Notes: generated by a model from the sequence alone, not told the origin. 64,000 nt of DNA from Ptychodera flava (GCF_041260155.1 NC_091931.1:27421654-27485653), one strand, 5' to 3'; counted from the stretch's first letter, positions 12,701-23,784 are shown. A program made the numbers and translations.

Positions 12701-15534
12701 TTACGCTATGAAGATGGCTCACTAGTGACATCAGAGAGGGGAGCTACCAAAGTTATTGTGCAGGGTATGGTGTAGGTTGGCCCTGCGTACAATGCGGTGT
12801 GTCCCCGGCGTTATACGGCCTCCCACGACAAGGAGGCCGTATAACGTACTCAGGGCTAGATGTCGGTATACCCTAAATCATATGTGCTTGGGGTAGGGGA
12901 CTACCAAGAATGACGCAGTTTTCGCCAACTCCATGGCATTGACCCCATTTTCTCAAAATTGAACTGGTACAGGCAGCTAATTGTTAAAATGTATTCAATA
13001 GTATCACCGCAGTAGATTCAAGGATAAATTAGCAAGGTTACTTCTTTCTGTACGAAAGTACATGGTAGAAATCACGACAAAGCAGTTTTTTGTGGGTTAT
13101 TTTGAGAAATGCATCATTGTATACATCCATTGCTCGGCCAGCAACCAACGTGGTTCCCCTTACGTGTTTGAAACGTATTTGTAGAGGAGCATACTAGAAA
13201 TCTACGCTGGAAAGAAATGACAGTGCTCCAGTCTTAAGGTAGAACGCTCCTCGGGGACACACTGTTGGACTCTCAAACTTTACAATTCTTTTCTGATATA
13301 CAACTTGTGGGGGTTCATTTTAAAACTCTTGGCGCAAGGAATTTTTTTACTCGCTTAGTTTTTCGAATCGAAAATGTTATTTTTCTGTATAGAGTTAGCA
13401 TAGGGATGGCAATTTTGAAATATCGGTAAATCTTGAGTTATTTGTTCCCTAATACCAAACTTTGCTCAGTAAACCCCGATTTTATTCTTGATTTTGAAAG
13501 AGAGTGGTTGAAAGATTCCTCAAGGAAAGTTTGAGCAAATCTTTAAGTCTTTCACTTTCGAGGCGCGAACTACCTTAATCAACTCACTACATCTTTGCAG
13601 GCTAAGATTTGTCATCTTGTACAATGTATTTGAATATCAAAGAAGCACGATAGGAAAACCTTTTCTCATCACATCTATTTACGACTAACTGTCATGAAGA
13701 AACCGACAGTTTCTCTACGCGTGCGTAGTCAAAACCACCTTAAGGCAGAATGCTACTCGGGAACAGATATTTGGACTCTCAAACTTTTACAAAGCATTTT
13801 CGGTCTACCACTCCCCTACCGGGGGCTCATTTTGAAGCTCATAGAGTGAAAAAAATTTTCACCGGCTTCAACAGCAGAAAAAATTATTTTTCGCCACAGA
13901 GTTGACAAGGAGTGGCGGCCATTTTGAATATTTATGTGTCGGTAAATAGGTAATTTGTTTCTCTAGTCCAAAGTTTGCACAGTGACCCGCGATTTTTATC
14001 CTTGATTTCGTAAGGGAATTTTAAAGTTTCATTGGAGAAAGTTCGGGCAAGATAGAGATTAAGTTTTTCAATTTCAAGGCGCGAATTACCTTTACCCCTT
14101 GGATTGATTTTTCTCATTGCATCCACAGCTGGCAACATAGATGCTAAGATGGACAGCAATGACTCGTCCAACCAGACTTTGTCTACCTCCATGCTGAACG
14201 ACACCACCGGCGACAACCGAGAAGGTAAGCTGTGTATTTTTCTTTTCCAGACAGAATCTAACTGACGGCACATCGGTGTCCCTTTACTTGCAACATTCGG
14301 TATTTGATATGAGTACGTGTGTGATTTAATTCTGTTTGAGCACACGAGGAGATCGGCAAATTTCACCCTTTCATGCCCCTGCATTGAGCACTTCTTGAAA
14401 AATCACTTCAACTCATGACATCTTCATGAAGTTTTGCACATAACTCAATCCAGAGAATTAAATTTAACGGTCTTGTAAAATGTCACAGCAAGCGATTTTG
14501 AGATAATTTTCCTTTAACGTAATATGCCTTTTGGGAAAACTATGCATGTTCAATTTCTTAAACTCGCCTTCTAAAGCCTAACATCGCGACCATCACAGTT
14601 TGGTGTAGACTTTCATAGGATAGACAAAATATTCACAAGAAAAGAAAGTTTACCGCCGTGTACGTGCACTTTTGAGTAAGAAGTTTGAGCGATGTAGTTG
14701 TACCAAAGTGTAAACTTCCGTACGTGTAATTGTAATTGTACATGTAATGGTACATAGCAACAAACAGACCCCCTATCTGAGACGTTATTGATTTGGAGCC
14801 AAAGTGTCTACTGTGAAATCAATGGAAGCATGCACTAGTAGTATAAACTCTTATCATTTGTGAATTCCAATATTTTCGTTGTTCCAGAGTTACTCACTTT
14901 AGCTGTACCATCTTCGGACGATGCGGCTGACGGAGGAACTGGACGTACGCTGTGTGTGGACACTAAAGTCGCCGGTAAAAGCGTTTAAGTCACTATGGGG
15001 AGAGGGAGAGAGAGGGGGGAGAGAGAAGAAATAAAACTAAAAAGGAGTGTACAATTATTTGTGCCTGCAGCCCCAGCGCTTGACTGTTTCCCAAATAGTC
15101 CTGTGAGCAAATGAGAAAAAAAAATCACAAATCGGGATGACAAATTGTTAACGTACCTTTTGCCCATTCGCTGACATGAGGTAAATGCTGCCCCGCTAAC
15201 CAGTAATATATGCTTGCAAGTACTTTTTTGCGACAGGCTTTGCTTGCTGCATACTCAGATTCACGGCAAGCTCTTTGATAGTTTCTGTCTTTCTCATCTC
15301 ACCAAGTTGTAGCCGCACAACAGCGACAAACTTTACCCCTATGTCGCCAAATGGTTCAACATTTTAATATTAACAACACGTCATCATGTTTTTTTATCGC
15401 TGTATGCTGTAGCCGATCGAAACGACGCGATGAACAGCCGGGTATCCGTCCGATTGGTGGCGCTGACACTGGTCATCTCACTGCTCATGCCGTTGATGGC
15501 GGAACATGCCACGTCTCTGCATTTCGACTGTTGA
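1561..15534 (+). CDS. Reeler-domain surface protein, 5'-truncated, seven exons
   Basis: Predicted secreted or single-pass membrane protein; no symbol assigned. Exons 1561-1780, 8120-8193, 9031-9183, 12414-12557, 14129-14224, 14888-14974 and 15413-15534 total 896 nt. With one base from an upstream exon they give exactly 299 codons including the TGA. The first two exons encode most of a Reeler domain: GGVMLQAR, VGSF, LLTC, VTHS, ITWTAPS, ATIATDHDTYW. Next come a Ser/Trp-rich exon and Thr/Asn/Asp-rich exons that look like a stalk, then a hydrophobic segment (VRLVALTLVISLLMPLMA) near the C-terminus followed by about ten residues. Reeler domains occur in reelin, ferric-chelate reductase-like (FRRS1) and insect defence proteins. 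No DOMON or cytochrome b561 part is seen here. The signal peptide and domain start are missing, probably upstream of the window. The domain call is strong; the downstream exons rest on splice signals and phase. Confidence 0.75.
2439..2455. repeat. L1 target-site duplication, 3' side
   Basis: CCCCAAAGGCGCATTTT, 17 bp, identical to 7908-7924. It joins the T run that is the element's poly(A) tail, so its inner boundary may extend by a few T. Confidence 0.93.
2604..6388 (-). pseudogene. L1 ORF2 (APE endonuclease - reverse transcriptase), frameshifted
   Basis: ORF2p nicks the target and copies the element RNA. Segments in order: APE endonuclease from 6388 (SMNVRGL, CLQETHS, GDWNVV, SRLDYFL, YRTDHAA), then a Lys/Glu-rich linker (about 5470-5330). 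The RT follows, with SPGSDGFPPEFYK, NWRPITLLNTDYK, LLIDFEKAFDSIEW, GVRQGDPLSPYLF and QYADDSFLLL (about 4255). The C-terminal part carries a CTFC...H..FEC zinc-knuckle-like pattern near 2900, and the last frame stops at 2606-2604. Single-base frameshifts fall near 6116 (C5 run on the plus strand), 5762, 5492, 5443 (T7 run), 3180 and 2790. No in-frame stop interrupts the segments between them. The catalytic motifs all look intact. Confidence 0.87.
6924..7756 (-). pseudogene. L1 ORF1 (coiled-coil RNA-binding protein), one frameshift
   Basis: L1 ORF1p binds the element's own RNA and acts as a chaperone in target-primed reverse transcription. An acidic/Ser-rich start is followed by a long heptad-like segment (roughly 7560-7340) and the RRM-like core with FNVRIGGVEEN, then IENAHRTG and RQIIVRLHNRPQKFDILRRA, ending in the CTD pattern GIFITNDLPREDL. 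The first half stops at 7268 and the rest reopens at 7271 in another frame; one extra base near 7275 would join them. I place the start at the in-frame ATG 7756 (MQSGGRK). The frame is open up to an ATG at 7921, but that codon lies in the host target-site duplication. Confidence 0.82.
7908..7924. repeat. L1 target-site duplication, 5' side
   Basis: CCCCAAAGGCGCATTTT, identical to 2439-2455. The element's 5' end on the minus strand (GGAGGAGAACAATGG) abuts it directly. An ATG inside this duplication is in frame with ORF1. Confidence 0.93.
8120..8193 (+). CDS. Reeler gene exon B: end of Reeler domain
   Basis: Acceptor CTTCCTTCACAG before 8120; donor GTAACG at 8194. Joining the two leftover bases of exon A to this exon's first base gives a Val codon, and the frame continues ATIATDHDTYWTGVKSVEL. 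This is the expected closing strand of a Reeler domain, which supports splicing across the 6.3-kb intron that holds the L1. It leaves in phase 1. Confidence 0.82.
8194..9030. other. Reeler gene intron, no recognised content
   Basis: Between exons B and C I see no domain-bearing frame, repeat array or element boundary. Confidence 0.5.
9031..9183 (+). CDS. Reeler gene exon C: Ser/Trp-rich cassette
   Basis: Acceptor CCACGTTAG before 9031, donor GTCAG at 9184, symmetrical phase 1-1, 153 nt (51 codons). The peptide is low complexity: acidic at the start (GEEDPGTTDSQ), then Ser-rich with several Trp and Tyr residues. No domain recognised; it reads as a linker. It could be skipped without breaking the frame. 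Confidence 0.6.
9511..10564. mobile_element. Harbinger-like non-autonomous element, 1.05 kb
   Basis: The ends are inverted repeats: GGGGCTGGTCAGTTTCTTCG at 9511 and its complement ending at 10564, 25 of 26 bases matching through GGCCTGG. Both sides carry TTA (9508-9510 and 10565-10567), the 3-bp TWA duplication usual for PIF/Harbinger. A second inner inverted block (CAGGGTGACCCCCC) occurs near both ends. No transposase frame inside. A (GT)n(AT)n microsatellite (about 9659-9714) and a hairpin-motif array (10096-10377) lie inside. Confidence 0.7.
10096..10377. repeat. Short tandem array of GCGCCCGAAGGGCGC hairpin motif
   Basis: GCGCCCGAAGGG followed by GCC/TCCGAAAAAT occurs at 10096, 10227 and 10353 (spacing 131 and 126 bp), with weaker copies near 10172 and 10300. 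The first copy is a perfect 6-bp stem with a GAA loop. It sits inside the Harbinger-like element. Confidence 0.7.
10633..11100 (-). pseudogene. Unrecognised coding remnant, minus strand
   Basis: Translated on the minus strand, this stretch gives protein-like sequence in pieces: a Cys-containing part (CETFKLLATIAHLVVDSLKQ, then CRSCLEMASDWVFESYLNLL, about 11090-10960), RRKPKVGG and KGFAKRFPQERN, and after at least one frame change a part ending DTPEEEMFDRSYEFPTNYG to a stop at 10633. The composition looks like a real protein, but I recognise no family. Breaks near 10870 and 10840 leave no single open frame. It could be a decayed transposase, a processed pseudogene, or exons of an antisense gene within the Reeler intron. 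Confidence 0.35.
11654..12019. mobile_element. Shorter, diverged copy of the Harbinger-like element
   Basis: The left end has GGGCTGTTCAGTTTCTTC near 11660. The right end, reverse-complemented, reads GACAGGTCGGTTTCTTTGG, and both match the termini of the 9511 element with mismatches. CAAAAACAGRGTGACCCC-type sequence occurs just inside the right end as in the longer copy. No clear target-site duplication. Confidence 0.5.
12414..12557 (+). CDS. Reeler gene exon D: stalk cassette
   Basis: Acceptor TTGTTTTCAG before 12414, donor GTGAAG at 12558, phase 1-1, 144 nt (48 codons). It encodes a Thr/Asn/Val-rich peptide with an N-glycosylation sequon (NGT). The frame stays open past the donor to 12772 through a hydrophobic stretch, so read-through to an alternative C-terminus is possible. 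Confidence 0.55.
13234..13578 (+). mobile_element. TTAA-flanked MITE, copy 2 (345 bp)
   Basis: Bounded by TTAAGGTAGAACGC and GCGCGAACTACCTTAA, so GGTAG.../...CTACC termini sit between TTAA tetranucleotides. The interior is shared with 13740-14094 and with 2105-2455 (reversed). The TTAA target would fit a piggyBac-type mobiliser, but the termini are not classical, so the family stays open. Confidence 0.65.
13740..14094 (+). mobile_element. TTAA-flanked MITE, copy 3
   Basis: Begins TTAAGGCAGAATGC and ends near GCGCGAATTACCTTTA, about 160 bp after copy 2 and in the same orientation. It shares the GGACTCTCAAACTT start region, the CGGTAAAT core and the TTTGCACAGTGA stretch. Its 3' end is 34 bp before Reeler exon E, so it may influence that acceptor. 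Confidence 0.65.
14129..14224 (+). CDS. Reeler gene exon E: stalk cassette
   Basis: Acceptor CATCCACAG before 14129, donor GTAAGC at 14225, phase 1-1, 96 nt (32 codons). The peptide is Asp/Ser/Asn/Thr-rich with sequons NDS, NQT and NDT, as in a glycosylated extracellular stalk. Confidence 0.6.
14888..14974 (+). CDS. Reeler gene exon F: stalk cassette
   Basis: Acceptor TTGTTCCAG before 14888, donor GTAAAA at 14975, phase 1-1, 87 nt (29 codons). It encodes LLTLAVPSSDDAADGG followed by a Cys-containing end. No domain recognised; the match in phase to both neighbours is the main support. Confidence 0.55.
15413..15534 (+). CDS. Reeler gene terminal exon: transmembrane tail
   Basis: Acceptor TGTATGCTGTAG before 15413; the frame ends at TGA 15532-15534. 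The peptide has a charged start (ADRNDAMNSR), a 16-18 residue hydrophobic run and a short tail with His and Cys. That suits a membrane anchor; a GPI signal is less likely because the hydrophobic run is not at the very end. I saw no poly(A) signal close by. Confidence 0.6.
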
Positions 15535-18500
15535 GTTTACCTCAGCCAAAGAAAAACCTGTCTAGTTTGAGATGTAGTCCTGTTTACTTCTGTCAAACGT
15601 AAATCACAGATTGATAATTTAATACTTTCAGAAATGATCTCATATTGTTTCATGCGTACATCACTTTGACAAAAGACAATTTGTACTCCTACTTTCTGTT
15701 TAACATTTACAAAATCACACGACCAGAGAGAAGATGGAGCTAAGATAAAGTTGACGATAGTGTTTTTAGAAGATCATCGGTTACCACAGCAAGTGGTACA
15801 TAAGCATGGAAAGTTTTTTGCATTTACAAGTAATTGGAGTTGAAGGCCATACTTTCAATTGAGCGCTTGTTATTTACATATCTTTTATCATTACTACCTC
15901 TTTGAAATTGTGTTATTACTGTCACTAGTGACTTCACTGTAAATTGACTACTTGATATCAAAGAATTACATGTAACTTGAATCTATCTTCATTTTCCTGC
16001 GCAAGTTTAAATTTACAGCCATCGTATTGAGTGGATGGTATAGAGTGAAACGACTTCTTGGTTCTAATCACCATTTCAAAAATTGATCTAAGCCCCATGG
16101 GTAAATTATTACGACAGAGGACTTTAGAATTTACAAGGATTTCTGCATCTCAGTGGCAATATTCCCACTTAGTAACCACATGATTTGATTTTGCTCAATC
16201 TACTCACTGCCACGAACGTTTGCATGTAAAAGATCAGAAAGTTCATGGTATTGCATCAGCATGGACAAGGCCACCCCTTTTGAGGAGTTATTTTGTCGAC
16301 GTTGTTTTATTGGGAAATCGGTCTGCAAGACAGTTGAGACATATCACTTTAAGGCAAAATATACGATCTGTAAGAGAGCGCAGTTTCTGCGCATGCGTAT
16401 GGTATAATAAGACAACTCATGTATGATAACGAAATTGTGTCTCGAAATGTTCCAGTTTACACATTGTAATGTACGATATTACAGTCGACACTCGTCATGT
16501 ATTGGTATTACCTTTGGTGTATTTTTTTTTCAAAAAGCTGTTACTTTTCTTTGCTTAGGATGACAAAAAAGAGCTGCCTTGTTCCTCTGATTGAAGTACA
16601 CGAAAGGATGTGAATATTAACACAGGCATTTACATTGATATTGTATCTATCCAAGGTTAAGTGATAGTCACAAAGGGGCGAATCATAAGAAATGATCGAA
16701 TGATAATAAAATGAACAAGCCATCGTTTAATTCAGAAGATACAGAAGCAATTGGCGAGCAATCGTTGTGCGACGTTTTTCTCAATTTTATCAGCTGCTTT
16801 ACCCTTCATCGTTTCAGTACGCTTTGGCCTATCTACCGGTATTTACAATATGCACACGCATAATGAATATAAAACTCGATATGGTGTTATTTGATCCCAG
16901 TCGTTATTGACTGGCCGTCAACAGTATAATACTGCGAAGAAACCAAACATTCTTCTTTTGATTGCCCCATTTTTGATTGACTGACCATAGCTATGACGTC
17001 ATGGAATGTACTTTCACAATTCGCCCCATAATGTAGAAAGTTTCTGCTGTTTATGACGTATTAACTTTCATTGGAATATTTACGTGTAATTGCTCATTCC
17101 TTTTGCTTCTTAAAATAAAATAAATAAAAAAATTATTGATTTCACTCTCACGTGACCCATACGATCACATTGGATTTGTCCAAATATAAGACGTTGGCGT
17201 GCTTAGTACGTTTGAAACACAACACGAAAGTGGCTTGCAACAACTGAGAGAGACCTATTTAAGGGACAGTGGCTGTAACTTTTGATAATTTTTCAGTATT
17301 TTGTTTTCGAGGTGAACTGCAGTTTCCAGTCTCTCCACGGCTCAGCCTGTCCACCTCTAGACTGCACAGTTGTTGTTGACAGGCGAGTTTCGGTCCGGAT
17401 TGAATTCAAATGTACACAATAACTGTACATTGTACATGCACGTATAGACGCTATGGGAGTTTCAAAATGGCATTGGGAGTAGAACAAGAACTTACTGCTG
17501 ATGTACAGCGTGCTCGGAAGGTTATATATGATTGGTCGATTGTCACTATTCACAGAACTTACGATACGATTGACTTACAAAATAGTGAAAAATTCAAACG
17601 TCATACGCTAACTGCCCCATTAATCACTATTGATAATCTATAGTTTCAATTTTTGCAGAGATTTACATGTAAGTCATTGCCCCATGGCTTTCACAATTAA
17701 AATACTGGTTAACAGGTTCTCCAGTTGAATTTTTTACCTTAGGGACAACGGGCCGCGCCCTCTAACGTTAGGAACCAATGCATGTTGGAGGGTGCTTATT
17801 GGGGTGAATAAATACAAACAATTACACCCCACAAGAGAATGCTAACTTGTATGACAGCTTGTATAACTTGTATGACTATTCTACAGTTTTGCAAACTTTT
17901 ATCATGGATATCTAAGTCAAAGTGATTCCTGCAGGCGTATTAACCAAAGTGACGGGATCGGAGACTGTGATCCGTGCTCCGAAGACAATTGCTTGATGAT
18001 TCACATGTGTTTTCAATAAATACTCATTACTGTGATCTGTACGCCACTTTGCCTGTTTGACTCATCAGAGCACAAGAGTCCGATATGGATCACAATAAAA
18101 CAATATAGAATAAGTAGTTTTATTTTTGAACGAAGAATGTTTTTTTAAAATTAAGAACAGGGCATTACGTTCAAGAGTGTGAGAGTGTGTTTATGCCTTC
18201 GGTATATCTCGACTCCAAGCTGTGTGCTTTGATATCATATTTGACTTAAAATACTATTACGAATAGAAAGTTATATACAATTTGTATACGCAAAGCTCTG
18301 GGCCACTATAAGTTTTGACCTACTTGTGATTGCCTTAGAATTATATGCAGGCTTGTTGTAGTGCGCTCTCAGATAGCCGTCTGTCGCCTCTGTCCAATAT
18401 AGCTGTACACATAAAGGGGTTTCTGAACTTGGCCATGCGTAGGTGCACTGTATGGTGCATATAATTAGCCAGGTCAAACTGTGAGTAAGTTCAATACGAT

Positions 18501-21119
18501 GTAAAAGCACATCGTTCAAGCCTGGAGATAGACATTCCGGCGGCATAAATTAACACACACCCGCACATAAGACACTGTTCTTGATAAAAAAATAAAACAC
18601 TATTCTTCATTAGAAAAAGAACTTCACGTTTAAAAAAATTCCAAGAAGAATAAATGTGGTAAGGTAACCTTGAACTCATATTCTTTCTTGTTCTACTGTG
18701 ACCAGTTTCGGGACCTAGTGATTATGATCCATGTTATATTCGCCAACCTGCTGGATGTCGAAATATGAAGTATTAACCGAAAAATACAATGCTTTGTTCA
18801 AGCCCCCCTCATGACTGCTTCTTGTCATGCCTTCTTTGCAAAAGTGGGGCGAGAACGCGCCATTTTTTTTACTTCCTGCCGACCGATCAGTCAGTTTGCT
18901 TTGCAAACTAAGTTAACCGTTAATTTCATGTGTTTTATTGAATTCTGGTTTACTTGATTGTTAGGTGAAGAAGTAATTTGTATAGGACACACCATCTTCA
19001 TGATCTTACGACTTTAATACTGCATTTTCTCCATCATCTCCAGCGTGCTCTAGAGAGACAAAACAATCGGGGTGGACGCGAAGGATTTGAAGTGCTGCGC
19101 ACGCTGACCAGCAACTATGTGTTTGACTGAAGAACGTCTGCCAACGTTATCGATGGCTAATTATGTAGTCCGAAGAGAAAGATAGTTATTAAAAGTGACA
19201 CTGGACATGAGGGGTCTCATGAAAGACATTTCGATATGATTTTGGAACAAACAAACATAGTTCCGTCGAGAACAGGACAAAAAATAACAGAAAACTAGCC
19301 TAAAGTTACAGCTGCATGGTTGCCCCATGGTGATCGAGCGAGTAAATGTTTATTGAACGGGATTTTTGTCTTTGAAATACAAATGCCAAGAAAAAATAAT
19401 GAGCATAGGTCACCAACATATCTTTTCGGTTAAACGCTGTTACAAAATTTGCAGTTTCTTCAAATTTTGTGAGTTACTTTAGTCAATAAATTGGGTCTGA
19501 TGTGCAATGCACATTGAATTTGAATTTCTATAGAGAAATCACCCATCATACATAGTACATGCCACATGTTCTCGACCACATGCTTTTCATTTTCCCATTG
19601 TTTACAATTACGTCATATATGCACATGCTTACTTCTAATAATGTATCTTGATCGCACTATTATTCTGATGATGTACAAGTAGCTTGATCATCCTTTATTA
19701 ATCCATCAGCCAGCACTGCGGGAAACGATTACTTTCTCTATGAAAGAATGTAAGCTTTGTTCATGGATTTGTACCATCATAATAAGTTCTTAGGAAGTTG
19801 CTGGTACGGCGTTAACGAATTTACACGTTTTCAAAACTTGTCAAGATACCTGAGAATATCTTTTCGAGATGATATTTGACTAAATAAGATAATCTTCATC
19901 AGTGTATATGGACACCAGTTGATAAAAGAATGAAACAAATATATGCAGCAACAGATAATGATTCGTTTTAATACAGTTACCTTCTAACAAACAACTACAT
20001 AAAATAATTTCAAAATCTAAAATGCGACTTGGTCTAAAGTCAGTTTTTCTTACTTGTTATCATGTAATGCTACATATATCTGCAAACAGGAAAATTACGG
20101 TGAAATTGTCCGTCTTTGATAGCGACATCTTACAACCTACATAACGCTTTTGCTAATCTGTCATGGCGCCCTCTACTTCTTAGAGTAAAAACCACAGTAA
20201 GATCGTGTACCAAGGTTGCTGACAATCTCTCAGCAGTTGTTGATCAAACGGAATTCATTTGCTTTATGAAAATGACCACATATTTAAACAGAAAAATTAT
20301 AGAAATTATTCATTAGATTGAAATGACGCTATAGGATTATTGAGCGCATTATCGATTGTGGGTATCTTGTTGATTTCTGGAATTATGTATTCAGATTATT
20401 ATACATTTGGTAATTATGGAAAAGCGGTATAGGAAACACCTTCGGACAAGACAGCACCATGACTTTTGTAAGTACTAAGCTGTGACATGTTCGAGACCAA
20501 ATTTTGGAATTAACGTAGCAGTTGAAAGGCGTTTGCATAACGCTTCAATAGTATAGTCCTCCATGATGGCGTTGACACAACCTGACATGAGCTGTTTACA
20601 TATAACTGGGAAGGTTACGAACTTATATGAAGCCAAGTGAGCATAAACTAGGCCCCCGATCTTGTAAAACAACGTATAATAAAGTCAACGGCAAAACAAA
20701 GAGACAAACCAACACCCTCAAAATCAAACGAAACAAAGAGAAAAGAAATGACCGTCGAATAATATTTAAAAAATCTTGGATAAAGAAATGTTTCACCTTG
20801 TATTTTTGAAGGTCGAAAATTTCAATTTTCCCTGTAGAGATAACATAGGAATTTCGGTCTTTCTGAATTTCAAATATCGGTAAATTGTATTCAATAACAC
20901 TTGAGTAGGTAAATTAAGATTCAGATGCACCTTCAGCAAGCAATTACATGTATACAAGTAGAAAAGAAGGCAGTAGCGAATATACATTTAACTTAAACAG
21001 CGTTTTCGATTCATCACTAGTAACCTTGTGAATTGTTATGTCAGAATTCAGAATAACATAGGGCCAAAGTCCCTGAAGCTACTATAGACATGGATACAAA
21101 ATTAAGTATTTCCTGACTG

Positions 21120-21390
21120 TATGAAATTATCTCACTAAGGTCATCCTAGGGACATGTAAACCAAATATTAAAGCTGTCTGACCAGCGGTTTTGAAAAACA
21201 AGCGACTCAACAGTTGACAGAGCTCTGCTGTGTTATGTAGAGAATAACCTTCTGTGACACATGTATTGATGAAGAAGGTGGGTATCTTTGATAGCTCATT
21301 TCAGGATGGCCTGACCAAAAATGGAAAAAATTCCGTAAAAATACAGATTTGCATATTTCATCAGACTATATTAGTCTATGATAGCAAATA
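21120..21390. repeat. Modular dispersed repeat, copy 1
   Basis: Contains AAGCTGTCTGACCAGCGGTT, preceded by CCTAGGGAC, and, further on, GACCAAAAATG...TTGCATATTTCATCA. Both modules recur at 22175-22330 but in the opposite order. It ends in a degenerate palindrome around AGACTATATTAGTCTATG. Confidence 0.6.
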
Positions 21391-22174
21391 AACGAGACTT
21401 AATTACATTCTAATTAAAGTAAACAAGACTTGCTTAAATCAAGATTTACGTCATAAAAATACAGCATATCTGTCAGGTTATAAAGAATCTTGAGCTTGTT
21501 ATCTTTTAATATCAGTATTTTATCCTATTAACCAAGCACATTTTAACTTTCAAATTAACATTGTAAGTAAGTTCTGTTGAATAAGTTGAGACTGTACGTA
21601 CTCAGAGAAAGCACACTGAAGAGACAAATGTTTGAAACTTAAGAAGTTCAAGGTCATCAAAAGCATTATAAGGAATCATGTTACACTTTCATTGCACTGT
21701 TTACACAGATTGCATAATTGCTATAAATAGCACATGAGGAATTTTACAGCCCAGCTTTACCATAAAAACCCTATCACTTTGACCACTCTTTTAATTGACC
21801 ACTCTATTTTTTCCTCAAAAGTAATCTTATTTTATCCTTACCAAGTCAACCATAAATGGAAATTAGAACTTTCTCTATCTCTATTTATTTGACCACCCTA
21901 TCATGACAAACTATTATGAGCAATTTCTTTTAGATAACGTAAATGGTGGTTCAGAATATATCAAAGTTGGGATTCAGGAAAGTTGCCTTTACATGTTTTA
22001 ATCCTCAATTCACTATGAACTGTCAAAAAAAGTTGAACTTTCTGATAATTCCACACTAAAATTATTTTGGCTTTGATGATTTCCTAATTAATTCAATTAT
22101 TTAAAATCATATTAGTTATTTTTTTCTGGTGAATTGATAGGGTTTATACAGTACAAGAATTACATACAATGTAA

Positions 22175-22600
22175 GTCAAACTTTGACCAAAAATGACAAA
22201 AAAATTCCTTAAAAATACACATTTGCATATTTCATCACAATTTGAACAAATCTACGTTGGGTTATCCCTAGGGACCTGTATACCAAATAACAAAGCTGTC
22301 TGACCAGCGGTTGTGAAGAAGAAGATTTTTTACCAAAAACACCTTTTTGGCATTAATTTGCTATTTTCAACAATATCAAAAAATTAAAACAAAATAGTTT
22401 CTCAAAATCATATTTTTCATCTACACAACAAATATCAAATCAGTAAGTACTGCGGTTCTCAAGATATTGAGTGGACGGACGCCTCACAAACGGACATACA
22501 TACATACATACATACATACATACATACATACAGACTGAACGCCGGACGGATACCCATCCCAATAGCTTCTATAGACTATAGTCTATAGTAGCTAATAACG
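22175..22600. repeat. Modular dispersed repeat, copy 2, with palindromic end
   Basis: Same modules as 21120-21390 in swapped order, followed by a (CATA)n microsatellite (about 22495-22531), a GGACGG-rich stretch and a perfect 20-bp palindrome at 22569-22588 built from CTATAGACTA and its complement. It looks like a non-coding interspersed element; class unknown. Confidence 0.6.
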
Positions 22601-23784
22601 ATAGCTAAAGGCCTAAAGTTGACGCCACTTAGTTCGTATCAGAAGATTTGTGTCTGATAATTCATTCTTGGCAAAAAGTTTATGTAAGTCAAAAATCATA
22701 GAGTGCAATCACATTTAAAACTAACTAGTCTATCTCATTCTTAATTATCAGAATGCACTTTCTCTAAACTAATAGTATTCCTTATAATGGACTGGGATAT
22801 GTTTCGTGCACCATCACCAATTAAAAAGAATACATGGAAATAAAATATGGATAAAAGTAGGGCTGAATGTCTGATTTTCTGATCAATGGATAGAACTTCT
22901 ATATAAAAGGCATGTCATTGTGATATCCTGGTATCATGATATTGAAACATTCACATAAAGTAGTAAAAGTGAGGTCTAACTTTTCTCTTATATGTTGACT
23001 TTTACAAAACATATTTCGATGAGTTACCCTTGTTTGCAATTAAGCCATTGAATTCAGGAAGAGGCACACCAATATTCTTAACAGAATACAACATGAAACT
23101 ATACTTATATGATCTGAGGATAAAAGGTGTTTCATTGACAGCTCCGGCTGCTGTCCCATAAAAGCATGTTCTTAAAATTTTCAGAGAAACACAATAACAG
23201 CTCTGATAAAAGGTTTATAAAATGGTTGATAATAATTTTAACATTGGGAAAGGACTCATCAGAGATGACCATAATCTGACAAAACATGAATAAAAGTGAA
23301 AGACCTTGCACAATCATTGTTCTGTAATTCAATCTCGAATGATTATCATAACTTAAATAAACTAAAGTCATTGACCACATTCTTTGTAAACCAGTCGATG
23401 GGGTTCAACTGCCTTGTGAACTACTTATTCCTAGTTTTAGCACGCATCCTAACCTATACTATTTACATTGAATGTAACACCATATGTTTACTTGGCATCA
23501 GGCATAAATTTAGCAACGACTGGGTTCTGATAAACATCTGCTTCAGCTCGATTTTGTAAATTTCAAACTATGTTCGAAAGGAAAACCGGATGCGGCAAAA
23601 AAAAATAATTAGCTTTTTAATTTGATTTCTGCATATCTTCCATGAAGTGTTGAAAGGAGTGCCATTTTCTCCTTTTCATACTTGTTAAGACATCTGTCGC
23701 AAAACCTGTAAGATAGAGCGATTATTAATGGTAAAAGGAAAAAGATAACATTTCTGTGCATCAATATACCTAGGTATAGCACCA

